From Legionellaceae bacterium (lineage in GTDB: Bacteria; Pseudomonadota; Gammaproteobacteria; Legionellales; Legionellaceae), in contig JARGPO010000035.1 in assembly GCA_029213075.1 (NCBI GenBank), positions 1 to 58,299 on the forward strand: DNA of 58,299 bases. The letters run 5' to 3'. Within the stretch, counting starts at the first letter, position 1. Each line of letters starts with the position of its first letter. Both the position numbers and the translations under genes were made by a program. Shown in pieces: positions 32,407 to 42,148 of this stretch. The notes under the pieces are model-generated. The model searched no databases. It was not told the origin of the DNA and saw only the letters and a list, made by a program, of their open reading frames with translations.

Positions 32407-33705
32407 CTAACCATTACCTTTAATAATCGGTTTGCAATAAGTCTCTTTTACCATCAAGGCTAAAATAAGAGCTATTAATGATGAAACGGGTAAAATTCGT
32501 AATCCATGTTGAAAGTCAGAAAACAGTAACGACTCAACATGATAACCACGACCATTGGCAACGGAGTCAATTAAATAACCAACTAATGGCTGTAGTAGTG
32601 CTCCTATCATAATCGACAACATATTAGTTACAGCAATAGCCGTACCAATTACTCTTCTATCATGCAATTCGGTCGCCACGGCATAACTTATTGCAACTCC
32701 ACTATTAGTTAAGCCAAAAACAAATAACAAAGTGTATGTCAGGCCTATATTCATATTTGGATAGAATACAAATATAGATGTTAGAATAAATCCACAAAGA
32801 GCAGAAGCAATCATACATGGCTTCCTAAGACCAATTTTATCTGAAACAAAACCTGCTAGCGGACCACCAAAAACCCAGCCTATAAAAATTAACCCCACGG
32901 CAAATGCAGCAGAGTGCGCACTAAAACCTCTACCATATTCAAGATAAGCAGGACCTATGCTCTCGCCTATAACGGTTGATGGACCATATAAAAAACCTGC
33001 ATATAAAGCGTTTATCCATGTTTGCTTGCTAGATAAAACCGCTCTTAAACTTTGCCAAATATTGTATTTAGGCAACGACTCTTTTTTGCTAGATGATTTA
33101 TTTGAAAATGGCCTATCCTGAATATATATATACATTAAAAATGCAAGGACAATAAAAATTGCGGCGATAACATACATACTATTACGCCAACCAACACTTC
33201 CAACTAAAAATGATAATGGTGCCTGACCAGATGATGCCCCAAGCATTCCCATTGCTTGAGTTAGACCTGCTAACATGCCAAGCTTAGATGCCGGAAACCA
33301 CGAAGCCGCTAATCTAAGGGCTGATGTAAATGCAAATGCAGCACTAAATCCTATTAATATCCTAGCAAACGATGCCATTGGCAGACCGCTTGCCGCTCCG
33401 AACACACAGCATCCAACCGCGGTTAGAATTGACATTGAAGTTAGAAGATAGCGAATTTTAAAACGGTCAACGGTTAAACCTACCGGAATCTGCATAAGAA
33501 TATAAGGAATATAAAAAAATGCCGTTAACGTTGCAAAACCAACTTCATTAATACCAAAATCAAATTGCAAATCCCGATGCATTACAGTTGGAGCAACTCT
33601 TGCCATATAATCTGTGAAAAAAAATGTAGCCGCTAGTCCCCAGATTAGCCATGAATTACCAACCGCTTTGTTAGGAATGTTGATTGGATTACTAGATATA
33701 CTCAT
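32407..33705 (-). CDS. MFS transporter, Pht-like (1)
   Basis: About 432 residues with 12 predicted membrane helices. The MFS loop 2-3 motif is GLTVDRFKIRYLL and the loop 8-9 counterpart GFVSDKIGLRKP. It starts FTDYMARVAPTVM, and ends VKETYCKP, a tail shared with the two MFS carriers at 50.9-53.6 kb. It resembles the Pht/Fpt carriers of Legionella, Coxiella and Francisella that take up amino acids or nucleosides inside host vacuoles; the substrate is unknown. ATG 33705 was preferred over the upstream TTG at 33720. It is divergent from the SseB-domain gene. Confidence 0.87.
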   Translation of the reverse strand: MSISSNPINIPNKAVGNSWLIWGLAATFFFTDYMARVAPTVMHRDLQFDFGINEVGFATLTAFFYIPYILMQIPVGLTVDRFKIRYLLTSMSILTAVGCCVFGAASGLPMASFARILIGFSAAFAFTSALRLAASWFPASKLGMLAGLTQAMGMLGASSGQAPLSFLVGSVGWRNSMYVIAAIFIVLAFLMYIYIQDRPFSNKSSSKKESLPKYNIWQSLRAVLSSKQTWINALYAGFLYGPSTVIGESIGPAYLEYGRGFSAHSAAFAVGLIFIGWVFGGPLAGFVSDKIGLRKPCMIASALCGFILTSIFVFYPNMNIGLTYTLLFVFGLTNSGVAISYAVATELHDRRVIGTAIAVTNMLSIMIGALLQPLVGYLIDSVANGRGYHVESLLFSDFQHGLRILPVSSLIALILALMVKETYCKPIIKGNG

Positions 33706-33775
33706 AGTCACACTGTACAAAGAAAAAAGACATAGTATACTATTATCAACATTGATTACAACTTAGCAACTACTT

Positions 33776-34165
33776 ATGAACTCATTAGAACAAGCAATTG
33801 ACAACGCAATCAAATCCAGCGGGGCTGATGTTGCTGCTAACAAAGCATACCTTGAATTTATTAAAGCCAACTTTATTATCCCCGTTGAAAAAAATCCAAA
33901 GTCTGAGGAACCTGAGGTTTTGTTCCTAAGTTCAGATAAGCAAACTTTCTTGCCTGTTTTTACCAGTATGGATTATTTTGACAAGTGGGCACATGAAATA
34001 CGTGATGACATCAACCTACTTAAATTGTCAGGAGTTGATCTACTAAAAGGAATTGCTGATAACGTTATTGTTAGTTTAAATATTGGCAGTGATTTATATA
34101 AAGAATTTAACGTGGCTGAGTTAGCTAGGATGAGAAGTATGGTTTTAAAGCTTTTTAAAAAGTAA
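33776..34165 (+). CDS. SseB N-terminal-domain protein
   Basis: 129 residues covering one SseB-N domain: LEQAIDNAIKS at the start, EVLFLSSDKQTFLPVFTSMDYFDKW in the middle, then GVDLLKGIADNVIVSLNIG and YKEFNVAELARM, matching the family pattern (FTS.....W ... LN.G...KEF...E). The family is named after enhanced serine sensitivity protein B of E. coli; its role is poorly known. It is a monocistronic gene, divergent from the MFS gene and convergent with letE. Confidence 0.8.
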   Translation: MNSLEQAIDNAIKSSGADVAANKAYLEFIKANFIIPVEKNPKSEEPEVLFLSSDKQTFLPVFTSMDYFDKWAHEIRDDINLLKLSGVDLLKGIADNVIVSLNIGSDLYKEFNVAELARMRSMVLKLFKK

Positions 34166-34197
34166 AGCTTGGTTTTTCTATGTGCTTGGAAGTAATT

Positions 34198-34240
34198 AAA
34201 AAATTCTCCCAAATAATATATAGTACTTTATTTGGGAGAA
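34198..34240 (-). terminator. Rho-independent terminator of the sdh-suc-pdxH-letE unit
   Basis: A perfect 13-bp stem: TTCTCCCAAATAA (34204-34216) and TTATTTGGGAGAA (34228-34240) with an 11-base loop. Read on the minus strand it is followed by a T-run (34203-34198). It lies 30 bases after the letE stop and ends the long operon. No T-run follows on the plus strand, so it works in one direction. Confidence 0.9.
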
Positions 34241-34269
34241 GATACAGACAGGACCACATAAATCTAATA

Positions 34270-34629
34270 TTAAGCTACCATTTCAAACAACTGATAACCA
34301 AATATTGCTGAGACAACTAAAACCCCTGAAATTTCCAGAAATTTACTCAATAGGTTTTCTTTTGAATCGTTGTAAAAATGATCATTAGCCGAACTATTAA
34401 CATCAACTGCTGGTTCTTTAGTAAATAGTGGTTCTTCACCATAAAATCCAGCCCACCAACCATCATTCCAATGTTCACCTTCTCTTGAACCAAGTGCGAA
34501 TGGATTGTCTTCTTCAGTAACATCAGCCAGTGCACACTCATAACCAAATCGATATGACTCTTCGACTGTTGGATGTTCAATGTTAAAACGCAACTTTACA
34601 TGTGGAAGCAGTGCTTTTGTATCACTCAT
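34270..34629 (-). CDS. letE: LetE-like protein with RMF-like motif and C-terminal membrane helix
   Basis: 119 residues. The middle, ESYRFGYECALAD then NPFALGSREGEHWNDGWWAG, has the [YF].xGY.A ... NP(F/Y) ... W..GW pattern of the ribosome modulation factor-like group. The C-terminus FLEISGVLVVSAIFGYQLFEM is one likely membrane helix. From memory, Legionella transmission trait enhancer LetE is a small protein encoded next to pdxH behind the suc genes, the same neighbourhood; the symbol rests on that synteny and on size. The role is unclear beyond enhancement of transmission traits. It follows pdxH after 15 bases and is the last gene before the terminator. Confidence 0.6.
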   Translation of the reverse strand: MSDTKALLPHVKLRFNIEHPTVEESYRFGYECALADVTEEDNPFALGSREGEHWNDGWWAGFYGEEPLFTKEPAVDVNSSANDHFYNDSKENLLSKFLEISGVLVVSAIFGYQLFEMVA

Positions 34630-34644
34630 TTTGATCTCCTTAAC

Positions 34645-35292
34645 CTACGGCGCCAAACGGCGGAGACTCCAGGTACCATTAGTATAGTAATACTGTATCC
34701 TATCGTGCAGTCGATTATCTCTACCCTGCCAAAATTCAATTTCATTTGGAGTAAGTTCGTAACCACCCCAACTATCTGGGCGGTTTACTTGCTTGTCAGA
34801 GTATTGCTCAACTACCTTATTAAAATCCTCATAAAGCTTATTTCTACTACTTATTTCTTTGCTTTGAGGAGAAGCTACCGCGCTAAGTTGGCTGGCAAGA
34901 GGTCTAGTGTGAAAATACTCATCCGACTTTTCACCATCAACCCTACTGACCTTACCACGGATCCTAACTTGTCTCATTGCCTCAGGCCAAAAAAAATTTA
35001 GTGCAGCGTGAGGGTTAAAATCAAGTTGGGAACCTTTAGCACTATAGTAATTGGTATAGAATACAAATGAACCTTTGTCCAGGCCTTTTAGTAAAATAAC
35101 TCTAGAATCAGGTCTTCCATGCTCATCTACTGTTGATAACACCATCGAGTTGGGAGTATCTTGCTCGGTTTGCACATGTTGTGCAAACCAAGTTTCGAAC
35201 TGCTGAATTGGATCTGAACTCATATTTTCCTCGAGAAGATCAAGGTCACCATACTCTTGACGAATACTGTGTATATCATCGATTCTACTCAT
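34645..35292 (-). CDS. pdxH: Pyridoxamine 5'-phosphate oxidase
   Basis: 215 residues, normal length. FMN/PLP-site blocks are seen: DEHGRPDSRVILLKG, FVFYTNYYSAKG, MRQVRIRGKV, FHTRPLASQLSAVASPQS and the C-terminal FWQGRDNRLHDRI...LRRLAP. It oxidises pyridoxamine or pyridoxine phosphate to PLP using O2. It sits in the same unit as sucD (12 bases) and letE. Confidence 0.95.
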   Translation of the reverse strand: MSRIDDIHSIRQEYGDLDLLEENMSSDPIQQFETWFAQHVQTEQDTPNSMVLSTVDEHGRPDSRVILLKGLDKGSFVFYTNYYSAKGSQLDFNPHAALNFFWPEAMRQVRIRGKVSRVDGEKSDEYFHTRPLASQLSAVASPQSKEISSRNKLYEDFNKVVEQYSDKQVNRPDSWGGYELTPNEIEFWQGRDNRLHDRIQYYYTNGTWSLRRLAP

Positions 35293-35304
35293 AGGAAATT
35301 ATCC

Positions 35305-36180
35305 TCACCAACCAGTTATTTCTTTAACAGCCGCACCAAGATCTGCTGGTGAATTAACTGTTTTAACACCAGCCGCTTCCAATGCTTTAAATTTGTCAGC
35401 AGCAGTACCTTTGCCGCCAGCAATAATAGCACCTGCATGGCCCATTCTTTTGCCTGCAGGAGCCGTAACACCAGCTATATATGACACAACAGGCTTAGAC
35501 ACGTTAGATTTGATGAATTCAGCAGCTTCTTCTTCAGCACTTCCGCCGATTTCACCAACTAAAATAATAGCTTCAGTTTTATCATCTTTCTCAAACAGTG
35601 CAAGAATATCGATAAAACTACTACCTGGAATTGGGTCTCCACCAATACCAACACAACTACTTTGTCCAAAACCTATATTTGTTGTTTGCCAAACAGCTTC
35701 GTAAGTAAGAGTACCTGATCTTGAAACAATACCAACTTTACCAGGCAAATGAATTGATCCAGGCATAATACCTATTTTACATTCACCAGGCGTTATTACT
35801 CCTGGGCAATTTGGACCGATTAATCTAATTTGCGGATTGCGCTCTAAAAATACTTTAACCTCTAGCATGTCCAAAACTGGAATGCCTTCGGTTATACAGA
35901 CAATAAGCTCAATACCTGCTTCAGCAGCTTCAATAATAGAGTCTCTGCAAAATGGCGCTGGTACATAAATCACACTAGCATTAGCGCCAGTTTGATCAAC
36001 TGCTTCTTGTACAGTATTAAATACTGGTAAATCAAGGCAAGTTTGGCCACCTTTTCCTGGAGTTACTCCTCCAACCATATTAGTACCATATTCAATAGCT
36101 TGTTCTGTGTGAAACATTCCTTGCTTGCCAGTAAACCCTTGGCAAAGAACTTTTGTGTTTTTATCAACTAATATACTCAT
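35305..36180 (-). CDS. sucD: Succinyl-CoA synthetase alpha subunit
   Basis: 291 residues. The CoA-binding domain starts [17 protein letters not shown]; the phosphorylated histidine lies in [13 protein letters not shown]. It forms the complex with SucC, converting succinyl-CoA to succinate with ATP/GTP formation. Order sucABCD is as in E. coli; the gap to sucC is 14 bases. Confidence 0.97.
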   Translation of the reverse strand: MSILVDKNTKVLCQGFTGKQGMFHTEQAIEYGTNMVGGVTPGKGGQTCLDLPVFNTVQEAVDQTGANASVIYVPAPFCRDSIIEAAEAGIELIVCITEGIPVLDMLEVKVFLERNPQIRLIGPNCPGVITPGECKIGIMPGSIHLPGKVGIVSRSGTLTYEAVWQTTNIGFGQSSCVGIGGDPIPGSSFIDILALFEKDDKTEAIILVGEIGGSAEEEAAEFIKSNVSKPVVSYIAGVTAPAGKRMGHAGAIIAGGKGTAADKFKALEAAGVKTVNSPADLGAAVKEITGW

Positions 36181-36194
36181 TTTAACCTCATCAA

Positions 36195-37361
36195 TTAAGC
36201 TTCTTTGACTGCTGCTACTATTTTTTGCGCCGCATCAGTCAAACTATCTGCAGCAATGACGTTTAGATCGCTATTGTTTAGTGCTTCTGCGCCAAGCTTA
36301 GCGTTATTGCCTTCTAGTCTAACTACAACCGGCAAACTCAACCCCACTTCTTTAACAGCGGCCAAAATTCCTTCGGCAATTAGATCACAACGAACGATTC
36401 CACCGAAAATATTAACTAAAATACCTTTGACTTTATCGTCTGATAAAATAATTTTAAAAGCTTCTGTTACTCTTTCTTTTGTCGCACCACCACCAACATC
36501 TAAGAAATTAGCAGGATCGCCACCATATAACTTGATAACATCCATCGTTGCCATAGCAAGGCCTGCGCCATTAACCATACAACCAATTTGCCCATCTAAT
36601 GGAATATAGTTTAGTTCCCAATCATGAGCTCTATTTTCACGCTCATCTTCTTGAGATGGATCACGCATTGCTTTTAGATCTGGTTGTCTGAAAAGAGCAT
36701 TGTCATCAATACTAATTTTTCCATCCAAGCAAATTAATTCTTCAGACTTTGTCACCACCAAAGGATTTATTTCTAAAAGATTTAGATCGCACTCAACAAA
36801 CATGCGTCCTAGACCTAACATCAATTTTGTAAATGCTGTAACTTGCTTGTTTCTTAGACCTAACTTAAAAGCAACATCTCGACACTGAAAAGGCATAACC
36901 CCAATTAGTGGATCAACAGTAATTGTGTGAATTTTCTCTGGAGTATTTTCTGCAACAGTTTCAATCTCAACACCGCCTTCTGTTGACGCCATAAAGACAA
37001 CTCTTCGAGTTGCTCTATCAACAACAGCACCTAAATATAACTCACGATCGATGTCACTTGCCTCTTCAACAAGAACTGCATTTATAGGTTGACCCTTTTC
37101 ATCTGTTTGATAAGTAACCAAATTTCTGCCAAACAAGGTTTGCGCAAACTCAGCAAGCTCCTTTTTAGTTGAAACAAGCTTAACACCACCAGCTTTTCCT
37201 CGGCCACCAGCATGTACTTGAGCTTTAACAACCCAACGACTAGTAGTTAATTGTTCTGCAACATGTAAGCAATCATCAACATTATAAGCAACTTGACCAT
37301 TTGGAACTGGTAGTCCGTACCTAGCAAGTAATAATTTAGCTTGGTATTCATGTAAATTCAT
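36195..37361 (-). CDS. sucC: Succinyl-CoA synthetase beta subunit
   Basis: 388 residues. ATP-grasp domain with [19 protein letters not shown], and the C-terminal ligase domain with [16 protein letters not shown] and the [13 protein letters not shown] block. It supplies the nucleotide-binding half of succinyl-CoA synthetase. It is in the sdh-suc operon, 14 bases from both neighbours. Confidence 0.97.
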   Translation of the reverse strand: MNLHEYQAKLLLARYGLPVPNGQVAYNVDDCLHVAEQLTTSRWVVKAQVHAGGRGKAGGVKLVSTKKELAEFAQTLFGRNLVTYQTDEKGQPINAVLVEEASDIDRELYLGAVVDRATRRVVFMASTEGGVEIETVAENTPEKIHTITVDPLIGVMPFQCRDVAFKLGLRNKQVTAFTKLMLGLGRMFVECDLNLLEINPLVVTKSEELICLDGKISIDDNALFRQPDLKAMRDPSQEDERENRAHDWELNYIPLDGQIGCMVNGAGLAMATMDVIKLYGGDPANFLDVGGGATKERVTEAFKIILSDDKVKGILVNIFGGIVRCDLIAEGILAAVKEVGLSLPVVVRLEGNNAKLGAEALNNSDLNVIAADSLTDAAQKIVAAVKEA

Positions 37362-37375
37362 TTGTATATCCTAAA

Positions 37376-38572
37376 TTAAACATTAAGTAATAAACGAGAA
37401 GGATCTTCCAACAGTTCTTTCACGCTAACCAAAAATTGCACAGAGTCTTTTCCGTCAACTAGACGATGATCATAAGACAAGGCAAGATACATCATTGGGC
37501 GAATAACAATCTCTCCATTAACCACCACAGCTCGCTCTTCAATTTTGTGCATACCTAGAATAGCTGTTTGTGGAGGATTGAGAATTGGCATTGATAATAA
37601 AGAACCAAACACCCCTCCGTTCGTTATTGTAAAAGTTCCTCCTTGCATTTCCTCAAGGGATAATTTTCCAGAACGAGCTTTTCCAGCATATTCTCCAATT
37701 GAACTTTCTATATCTGCAAGACTTAATTTATCCGCATCACGCATAACTGGAACAACCAGGCCACGCTCAGTAGAAACAGCAATCCCAATATCATAAAAAC
37801 CATGATAGACAACATCACTACCATCAATTGAGGCATTAACAGTTGGGAAGCGTTTAAGAGACTCAACAACTGCTTTGGTGAAAAATGACATAAAGCCAAG
37901 TTTAACACCATGTTTCTTTTCAAATGTTGCTTTGTATTTAGTTCGTAAATCCATAACTTTTTTCAGATCTACTTCGTTAAACGTAGTTAACATTGCTGCG
38001 TTATGTTGAGCTTCAAGCAATCTTTCAGCAACTTTCGCTCGTAATCTTGACATTGGAACGCGGCGCTCTTCTCTGACACCAGGTGCTGCAACATCTGGAC
38101 TATTAGCCACAGGGGTTGTTGGAGCTGGCTGTGCAGACTTTGCAGAACGGTTCTTATCGATATAATTAACTACATCTTCTTTGGTAATTCTTCCATCTGA
38201 ACCCGTACCCGTAATATCAGAAGGATTTAACTCATTCTCAGCTAACAACCTTCTAACTCCAGGACTTGTTTGCTTTTCTTGAGTATCTGATGTTGACGGT
38301 GATTCGCTAGGAGCAGCACTTTCTGCTGCCGCCTCGCCAACCGCAATTTTTGCTAATAGTTGACCAGACGTTACAATATCGCCTTCTTTATAAAAAACTT
38401 CTTTAAGAACACCGTTATCGGTGGATGGTACTTCTAAAACCACTTTATCTGTTTCTAGATCTAGGAGGTTCTCGTCTCGCGCTACGCTATCACCAGGCTT
38501 TTTATGCCAGGCGGCGATTGTTGCATCCGCAACTGACTCTGGTAATGCTGGTACTTTTATTTCAATTAACAT
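37376..38572 (-). CDS. sucB: 2-oxoglutarate dehydrogenase E2 (dihydrolipoyl succinyltransferase)
   Basis: 398 residues. Lipoyl domain with the lipoylated Lys43 in [10 protein letters not shown], an Ala/Ser/Pro linker, a peripheral subunit-binding domain ([14 protein letters not shown]), a second linker and the catalytic domain ending in the DHRLVDGKD active-site motif. It transfers the succinyl group to CoA within the 2-oxoglutarate dehydrogenase complex. The lipoyl group is made by LipA, encoded just upstream of sdhC. E3 (lpd) is not in the window. Confidence 0.97.
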   Translation of the reverse strand: MLIEIKVPALPESVADATIAAWHKKPGDSVARDENLLDLETDKVVLEVPSTDNGVLKEVFYKEGDIVTSGQLLAKIAVGEAAAESAAPSESPSTSDTQEKQTSPGVRRLLAENELNPSDITGTGSDGRITKEDVVNYIDKNRSAKSAQPAPTTPVANSPDVAAPGVREERRVPMSRLRAKVAERLLEAQHNAAMLTTFNEVDLKKVMDLRTKYKATFEKKHGVKLGFMSFFTKAVVESLKRFPTVNASIDGSDVVYHGFYDIGIAVSTERGLVVPVMRDADKLSLADIESSIGEYAGKARSGKLSLEEMQGGTFTITNGGVFGSLLSMPILNPPQTAILGMHKIEERAVVVNGEIVIRPMMYLALSYDHRLVDGKDSVQFLVSVKELLEDPSRLLLNV

Positions 38573-38588
38573 GTGAATACCCTATTTG

Positions 38589-41396
38589 TTATTTAGTTAG
38601 TGCGTCATTAACTAGTTCTGCTTGCTGTAATACATGAGATGATGCACTTCCCCCAGCTGGAGCAGCAGCAAAACCTCGACCCGCATATGACAGTGTCTGA
38701 TTAGATTGTAGGCAGATTTTAATATGATGCTGTGATGAAAACCAAACACCCTGATTTTGAGGCTCTTCTTGACACCAAACTACCGCAGTTGCATTTTCAT
38801 ACTTCTGTAATATTTTAACCAATGACTTATGAGGAAATGGATATAGTTGCTCAAGACGCACAATTGCAACATTTTCCATCTTTTCAGCACGACGTTTTTC
38901 AAGCAGTTCGTAGTATACTTTACCACAACACAAGACAACCCTGGTTACTTTACTGACATCCAAGTCATCAACTTCTGGAATTACATTATGAAAATGTCCC
39001 GTTGTAAGATCCTTCAAGCTTGATACAGCCAACTTATGTCTTAATAAGCTTTTAGGAGTCATAATAATAAGTGGCTTGCGGAATTTCCGTAGCATCTGTC
39101 GGCGAAGTAGGTGAAATATTTGCGCTGGCGTTGTTGGATTGCAAACCTGAATATTTTGTTGAGCACATAATTGCATGTATCTCTCGAGTCGTGCAGATGA
39201 ATGCTCAGGACCTTGTCCTTCATAACCATGAGGAAGCAGCATTACTAAACCACATAACCTACCCCACTTTTGCTCACCAGAACTAATAAATTGATCAACA
39301 ACTACTTGAGCTCCATTAGCAAAATCACCAAACTGAGCCTCCCACAGAACTAATGCGCTCGGATCGCATGAAGCATATCCGTACTCAAAAGCCAAAACAG
39401 CCGCTTCAGATAATACTGAATCAATTACAACAAACTCTTTGAGTGGATCGGTTACTGTATTCTCTAAAGGAATATGTGATTCCCCAGTTTTTTGATCATG
39501 TAACACCGCATGCCTATGAGCAAATGTACCTCTACCACAATCTTGACCAGATAACCTAACCTCAAATCCATCATGAAGTAGACTCGCGTAAGCTAAGTGT
39601 TCAGCAAAGCCCCAGTTCATCATGACCTCACCGGTACTCATTTTCCGTCTTTCATCTAGTAGACGTTTGACAACTGGATGGATATTAAAGCCATCTGGAA
39701 GAGTCAAAAACTTATTAGAAAGTTCCAATAAAAGCTCTTCACTTACTGCCGTATCAACTTTGTCTGTCCACTTTGCTGACATATAAGGTTGCCAGTCAAC
39801 GATAACTTTGTTCTTATAACTTTTATCAACAAGAGCAACTACTTGTTCACCTTTATCAAGTTTATCTCGATATGAAGATATCATCTTGTCAACTTCATCA
39901 GAGCTAACAATACCTTTTTGAATTAATTCTTCCGCATATGTTTTTTGTAGTGCTTGCATTGTTTTAATTTTTTTATACATTAGCGGTTGTGTGATTGCCG
40001 GCTCATCTGCTTCATTATGTCCATGACGTCGATAACAGACTAAGTCTATTACCACATCTTTCTTGAAGGTCATTCTATATTCAAAAGCTATCTGAGTTGC
40101 AAAAACTACGGCCTCAGGATCATCACCATTCACATGTATAATTGGCGCCTGAACCATTTTTGCAATTTCAGTGCAATAATATGTAGATCTAGCATTATCA
40201 GGTTTACTTGTTGTAAAACCAATTTGATTGTTAATTACAACATGGACTGTTCCGCCGGTACAATAACCAGGTGACTGCGAGAAGTTGAATGTTTCCATTA
40301 CGACACCTTGACCAGCGAAAGCGGCATCACCATGAATCACAACAGGCAGAACCTGATCCATTTTTTCTAGATCACCTAAACGATGCAATCTTGACCTAGC
40401 AGAACCCTCGACTACTGGACCAATAATCTCTAGATGAGAAGGGTTAAATGCTAAAACAACATGCAATATTTTATCTTTTTCAGTTGATACATCTGAGGAG
40501 AAGCCAAGGTGATATTTAACATCACCTGAAATATCTTGGTTTACTTTACCTTCAAACTCCTGGAATAAAATCTCCGGGTCCTTACCTAAAACATTAATCA
40601 ACATGTTTAAGCGACCTCGGTGAGCCATTCCTATTACAACTTCTTTAACGTCATCGCGACAACTATTACGAATAATTTCGTTCATCATAGGAATTAGAGA
40701 ATCACCGCCTTCCAACGAGAATCTTTTTTGCCCAACATAACGAGTAGCAAGATATCTTTCTAGACCATCTGCGGCAATTAGCTCACTTAAAATACGCTTA
40801 CGTTCTTCTACAGAAAAATCACCTCGACCACGTGCTGACTCAAATTTTTCTTGTAACCACCTGGTTTCCTCTGTCTGAGAAATATGCATATACTGCATGC
40901 CAATCGTGCCACAATAAGTTTCTTTTAATTGGGAAATAAGTTCTGATAGAGGTAGTTGAGAATTTGAAATCGTATCATCTGCTGAAAACAATTGAGATTT
41001 GTCTTCTTCTAATAAACGATGATATTCTAAATCAAGACTTGGAACATCAAGCTTTTGTGCCATATCCAGTGGATCTAGATGAGATGCATGATGACCATGT
41101 GCTCGATATGAATTTACCAAATCAGTAACATTCATCTGCTTATCACTAACAACCGCGCAAGCGACTTGTTTATCCAGATTAGTGGCTAAGTTAAGAAAAT
41201 GCTCTTGAATAGCACGATGTGATATATCGGCTCCTTGACCATTTTTAGCTACCAACTCATCAAAAGCTTTTCTCCATTCATCTGAAACAGAATTTGGATC
41301 GGCCAAGTAGTCTTCATATAGGCCATCAACATAGGCCATATTTCCACCAGACAAATAGGCACTAGCCCATTCATGTTGCAGATTACTGCTGCTCAT
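38589..41396 (-). CDS. sucA: 2-oxoglutarate dehydrogenase E1
   Basis: 935 residues, the usual size. The N-terminal E2-binding segment (YLSGGNMAYVDGLYEDYLADP) is followed by the ThDP fold with EEGDSL-like LEGGDSLIPM, GMAHRGRLNMLINVLGK and the ThDP motif HGDAAFAGQGVV, then the transketolase-like half with GQDCGRGTFAHRHAVLHDQ and EAQFGDFANGAQVV. It decarboxylates 2-oxoglutarate and loads SucB. It lies 18 bases after sdhB in the operon. Confidence 0.97.
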   Translation of the reverse strand: MSSSNLQHEWASAYLSGGNMAYVDGLYEDYLADPNSVSDEWRKAFDELVAKNGQGADISHRAIQEHFLNLATNLDKQVACAVVSDKQMNVTDLVNSYRAHGHHASHLDPLDMAQKLDVPSLDLEYHRLLEEDKSQLFSADDTISNSQLPLSELISQLKETYCGTIGMQYMHISQTEETRWLQEKFESARGRGDFSVEERKRILSELIAADGLERYLATRYVGQKRFSLEGGDSLIPMMNEIIRNSCRDDVKEVVIGMAHRGRLNMLINVLGKDPEILFQEFEGKVNQDISGDVKYHLGFSSDVSTEKDKILHVVLAFNPSHLEIIGPVVEGSARSRLHRLGDLEKMDQVLPVVIHGDAAFAGQGVVMETFNFSQSPGYCTGGTVHVVINNQIGFTTSKPDNARSTYYCTEIAKMVQAPIIHVNGDDPEAVVFATQIAFEYRMTFKKDVVIDLVCYRRHGHNEADEPAITQPLMYKKIKTMQALQKTYAEELIQKGIVSSDEVDKMISSYRDKLDKGEQVVALVDKSYKNKVIVDWQPYMSAKWTDKVDTAVSEELLLELSNKFLTLPDGFNIHPVVKRLLDERRKMSTGEVMMNWGFAEHLAYASLLHDGFEVRLSGQDCGRGTFAHRHAVLHDQKTGESHIPLENTVTDPLKEFVVIDSVLSEAAVLAFEYGYASCDPSALVLWEAQFGDFANGAQVVVDQFISSGEQKWGRLCGLVMLLPHGYEGQGPEHSSARLERYMQLCAQQNIQVCNPTTPAQIFHLLRRQMLRKFRKPLIIMTPKSLLRHKLAVSSLKDLTTGHFHNVIPEVDDLDVSKVTRVVLCCGKVYYELLEKRRAEKMENVAIVRLEQLYPFPHKSLVKILQKYENATAVVWCQEEPQNQGVWFSSQHHIKICLQSNQTLSYAGRGFAAAPAGGSASSHVLQQAELVNDALTK

Positions 41397-41414
41397 TTGT
41401 TTTCTCCAAAGGAT

Positions 41415-42137
41415 TTAAGTTTCTTTTCTTAACATTTGTTTGCGTATATCTCCAATCGCTTGAGTTGGATTCAATCCTTTGGGGCAAACATTTGCGCAGT
41501 TCATAATCGTACGACAACGAAAAACGCTAAACGGGTCTTGTAATTCATCTAAGCGATGCTCTGTGGCTGTGTCACGACTATCAGCTAAAAATCTCCTTGC
41601 TTGTAGTAACCCAGCCGGGCCGACAAATTTATCTGAGTTCCACCAAAAAGATGGACATGAACTAGTACAACAGGCACATAATATACATTCATACAATCCA
41701 TCTAGCTTGTTTCTCTCTTCTGGGGATTGCAAACGTTCACGTGCTGGAGCTACTGTTTCATTTTGAAGATATGGCTCTATTTTTTCATATTGGTGATAAA
41801 ATTGATCCATATCAACTACTAAATCTCGTACAACAGGAAAACCTGGTAATGGTCTAATCACGATATGACTAGATTTTAATTTAGATAAATGGGTTATACA
41901 CGCCAAGCCATTATTACCATTTATATTCATCCCATCAGATCCACAAACTCCTTCCCGACAGGATCGGCGATAAGAAATCGTCGCGTCTTGCTCTGCTTTT
42001 AATCTTTCAAGCAAAGTCAAAACCATTGGATCACTTTGTGCATCTACCGTTATCCAATAATCTTGCATGTAAGGCTTTTCGTCTACTTCTGGATTGAAAC
42101 GGTAAATAGACAGACTCACATTTTTTATATCAGTCAT
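41415..42137 (-). CDS. sdhB: Succinate dehydrogenase iron-sulfur subunit
   Basis: 240 residues. Cluster ligands: [2Fe-2S] CREGVCGSDGM, [4Fe-4S] CILCACCTSSCPS and [3Fe-4S] CRTIMNCANVCPKGLNP. It carries electrons from the SdhA flavin to quinone at the inner membrane. It follows sdhA after 11 bases. Confidence 0.97.
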   Translation of the reverse strand: MTDIKNVSLSIYRFNPEVDEKPYMQDYWITVDAQSDPMVLTLLERLKAEQDATISYRRSCREGVCGSDGMNINGNNGLACITHLSKLKSSHIVIRPLPGFPVVRDLVVDMDQFYHQYEKIEPYLQNETVAPARERLQSPEERNKLDGLYECILCACCTSSCPSFWWNSDKFVGPAGLLQARRFLADSRDTATEHRLDELQDPFSVFRCRTIMNCANVCPKGLNPTQAIGDIRKQMLRKET

Positions 42138-42148
42138 CTTATTTCCTC

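Noticed and set aside
36205-36609. Long antisense frames within sucC, sucD and aconitase
   Set aside because: They are shadows of strongly conserved genes on the other strand and have no ribosome-binding sites.
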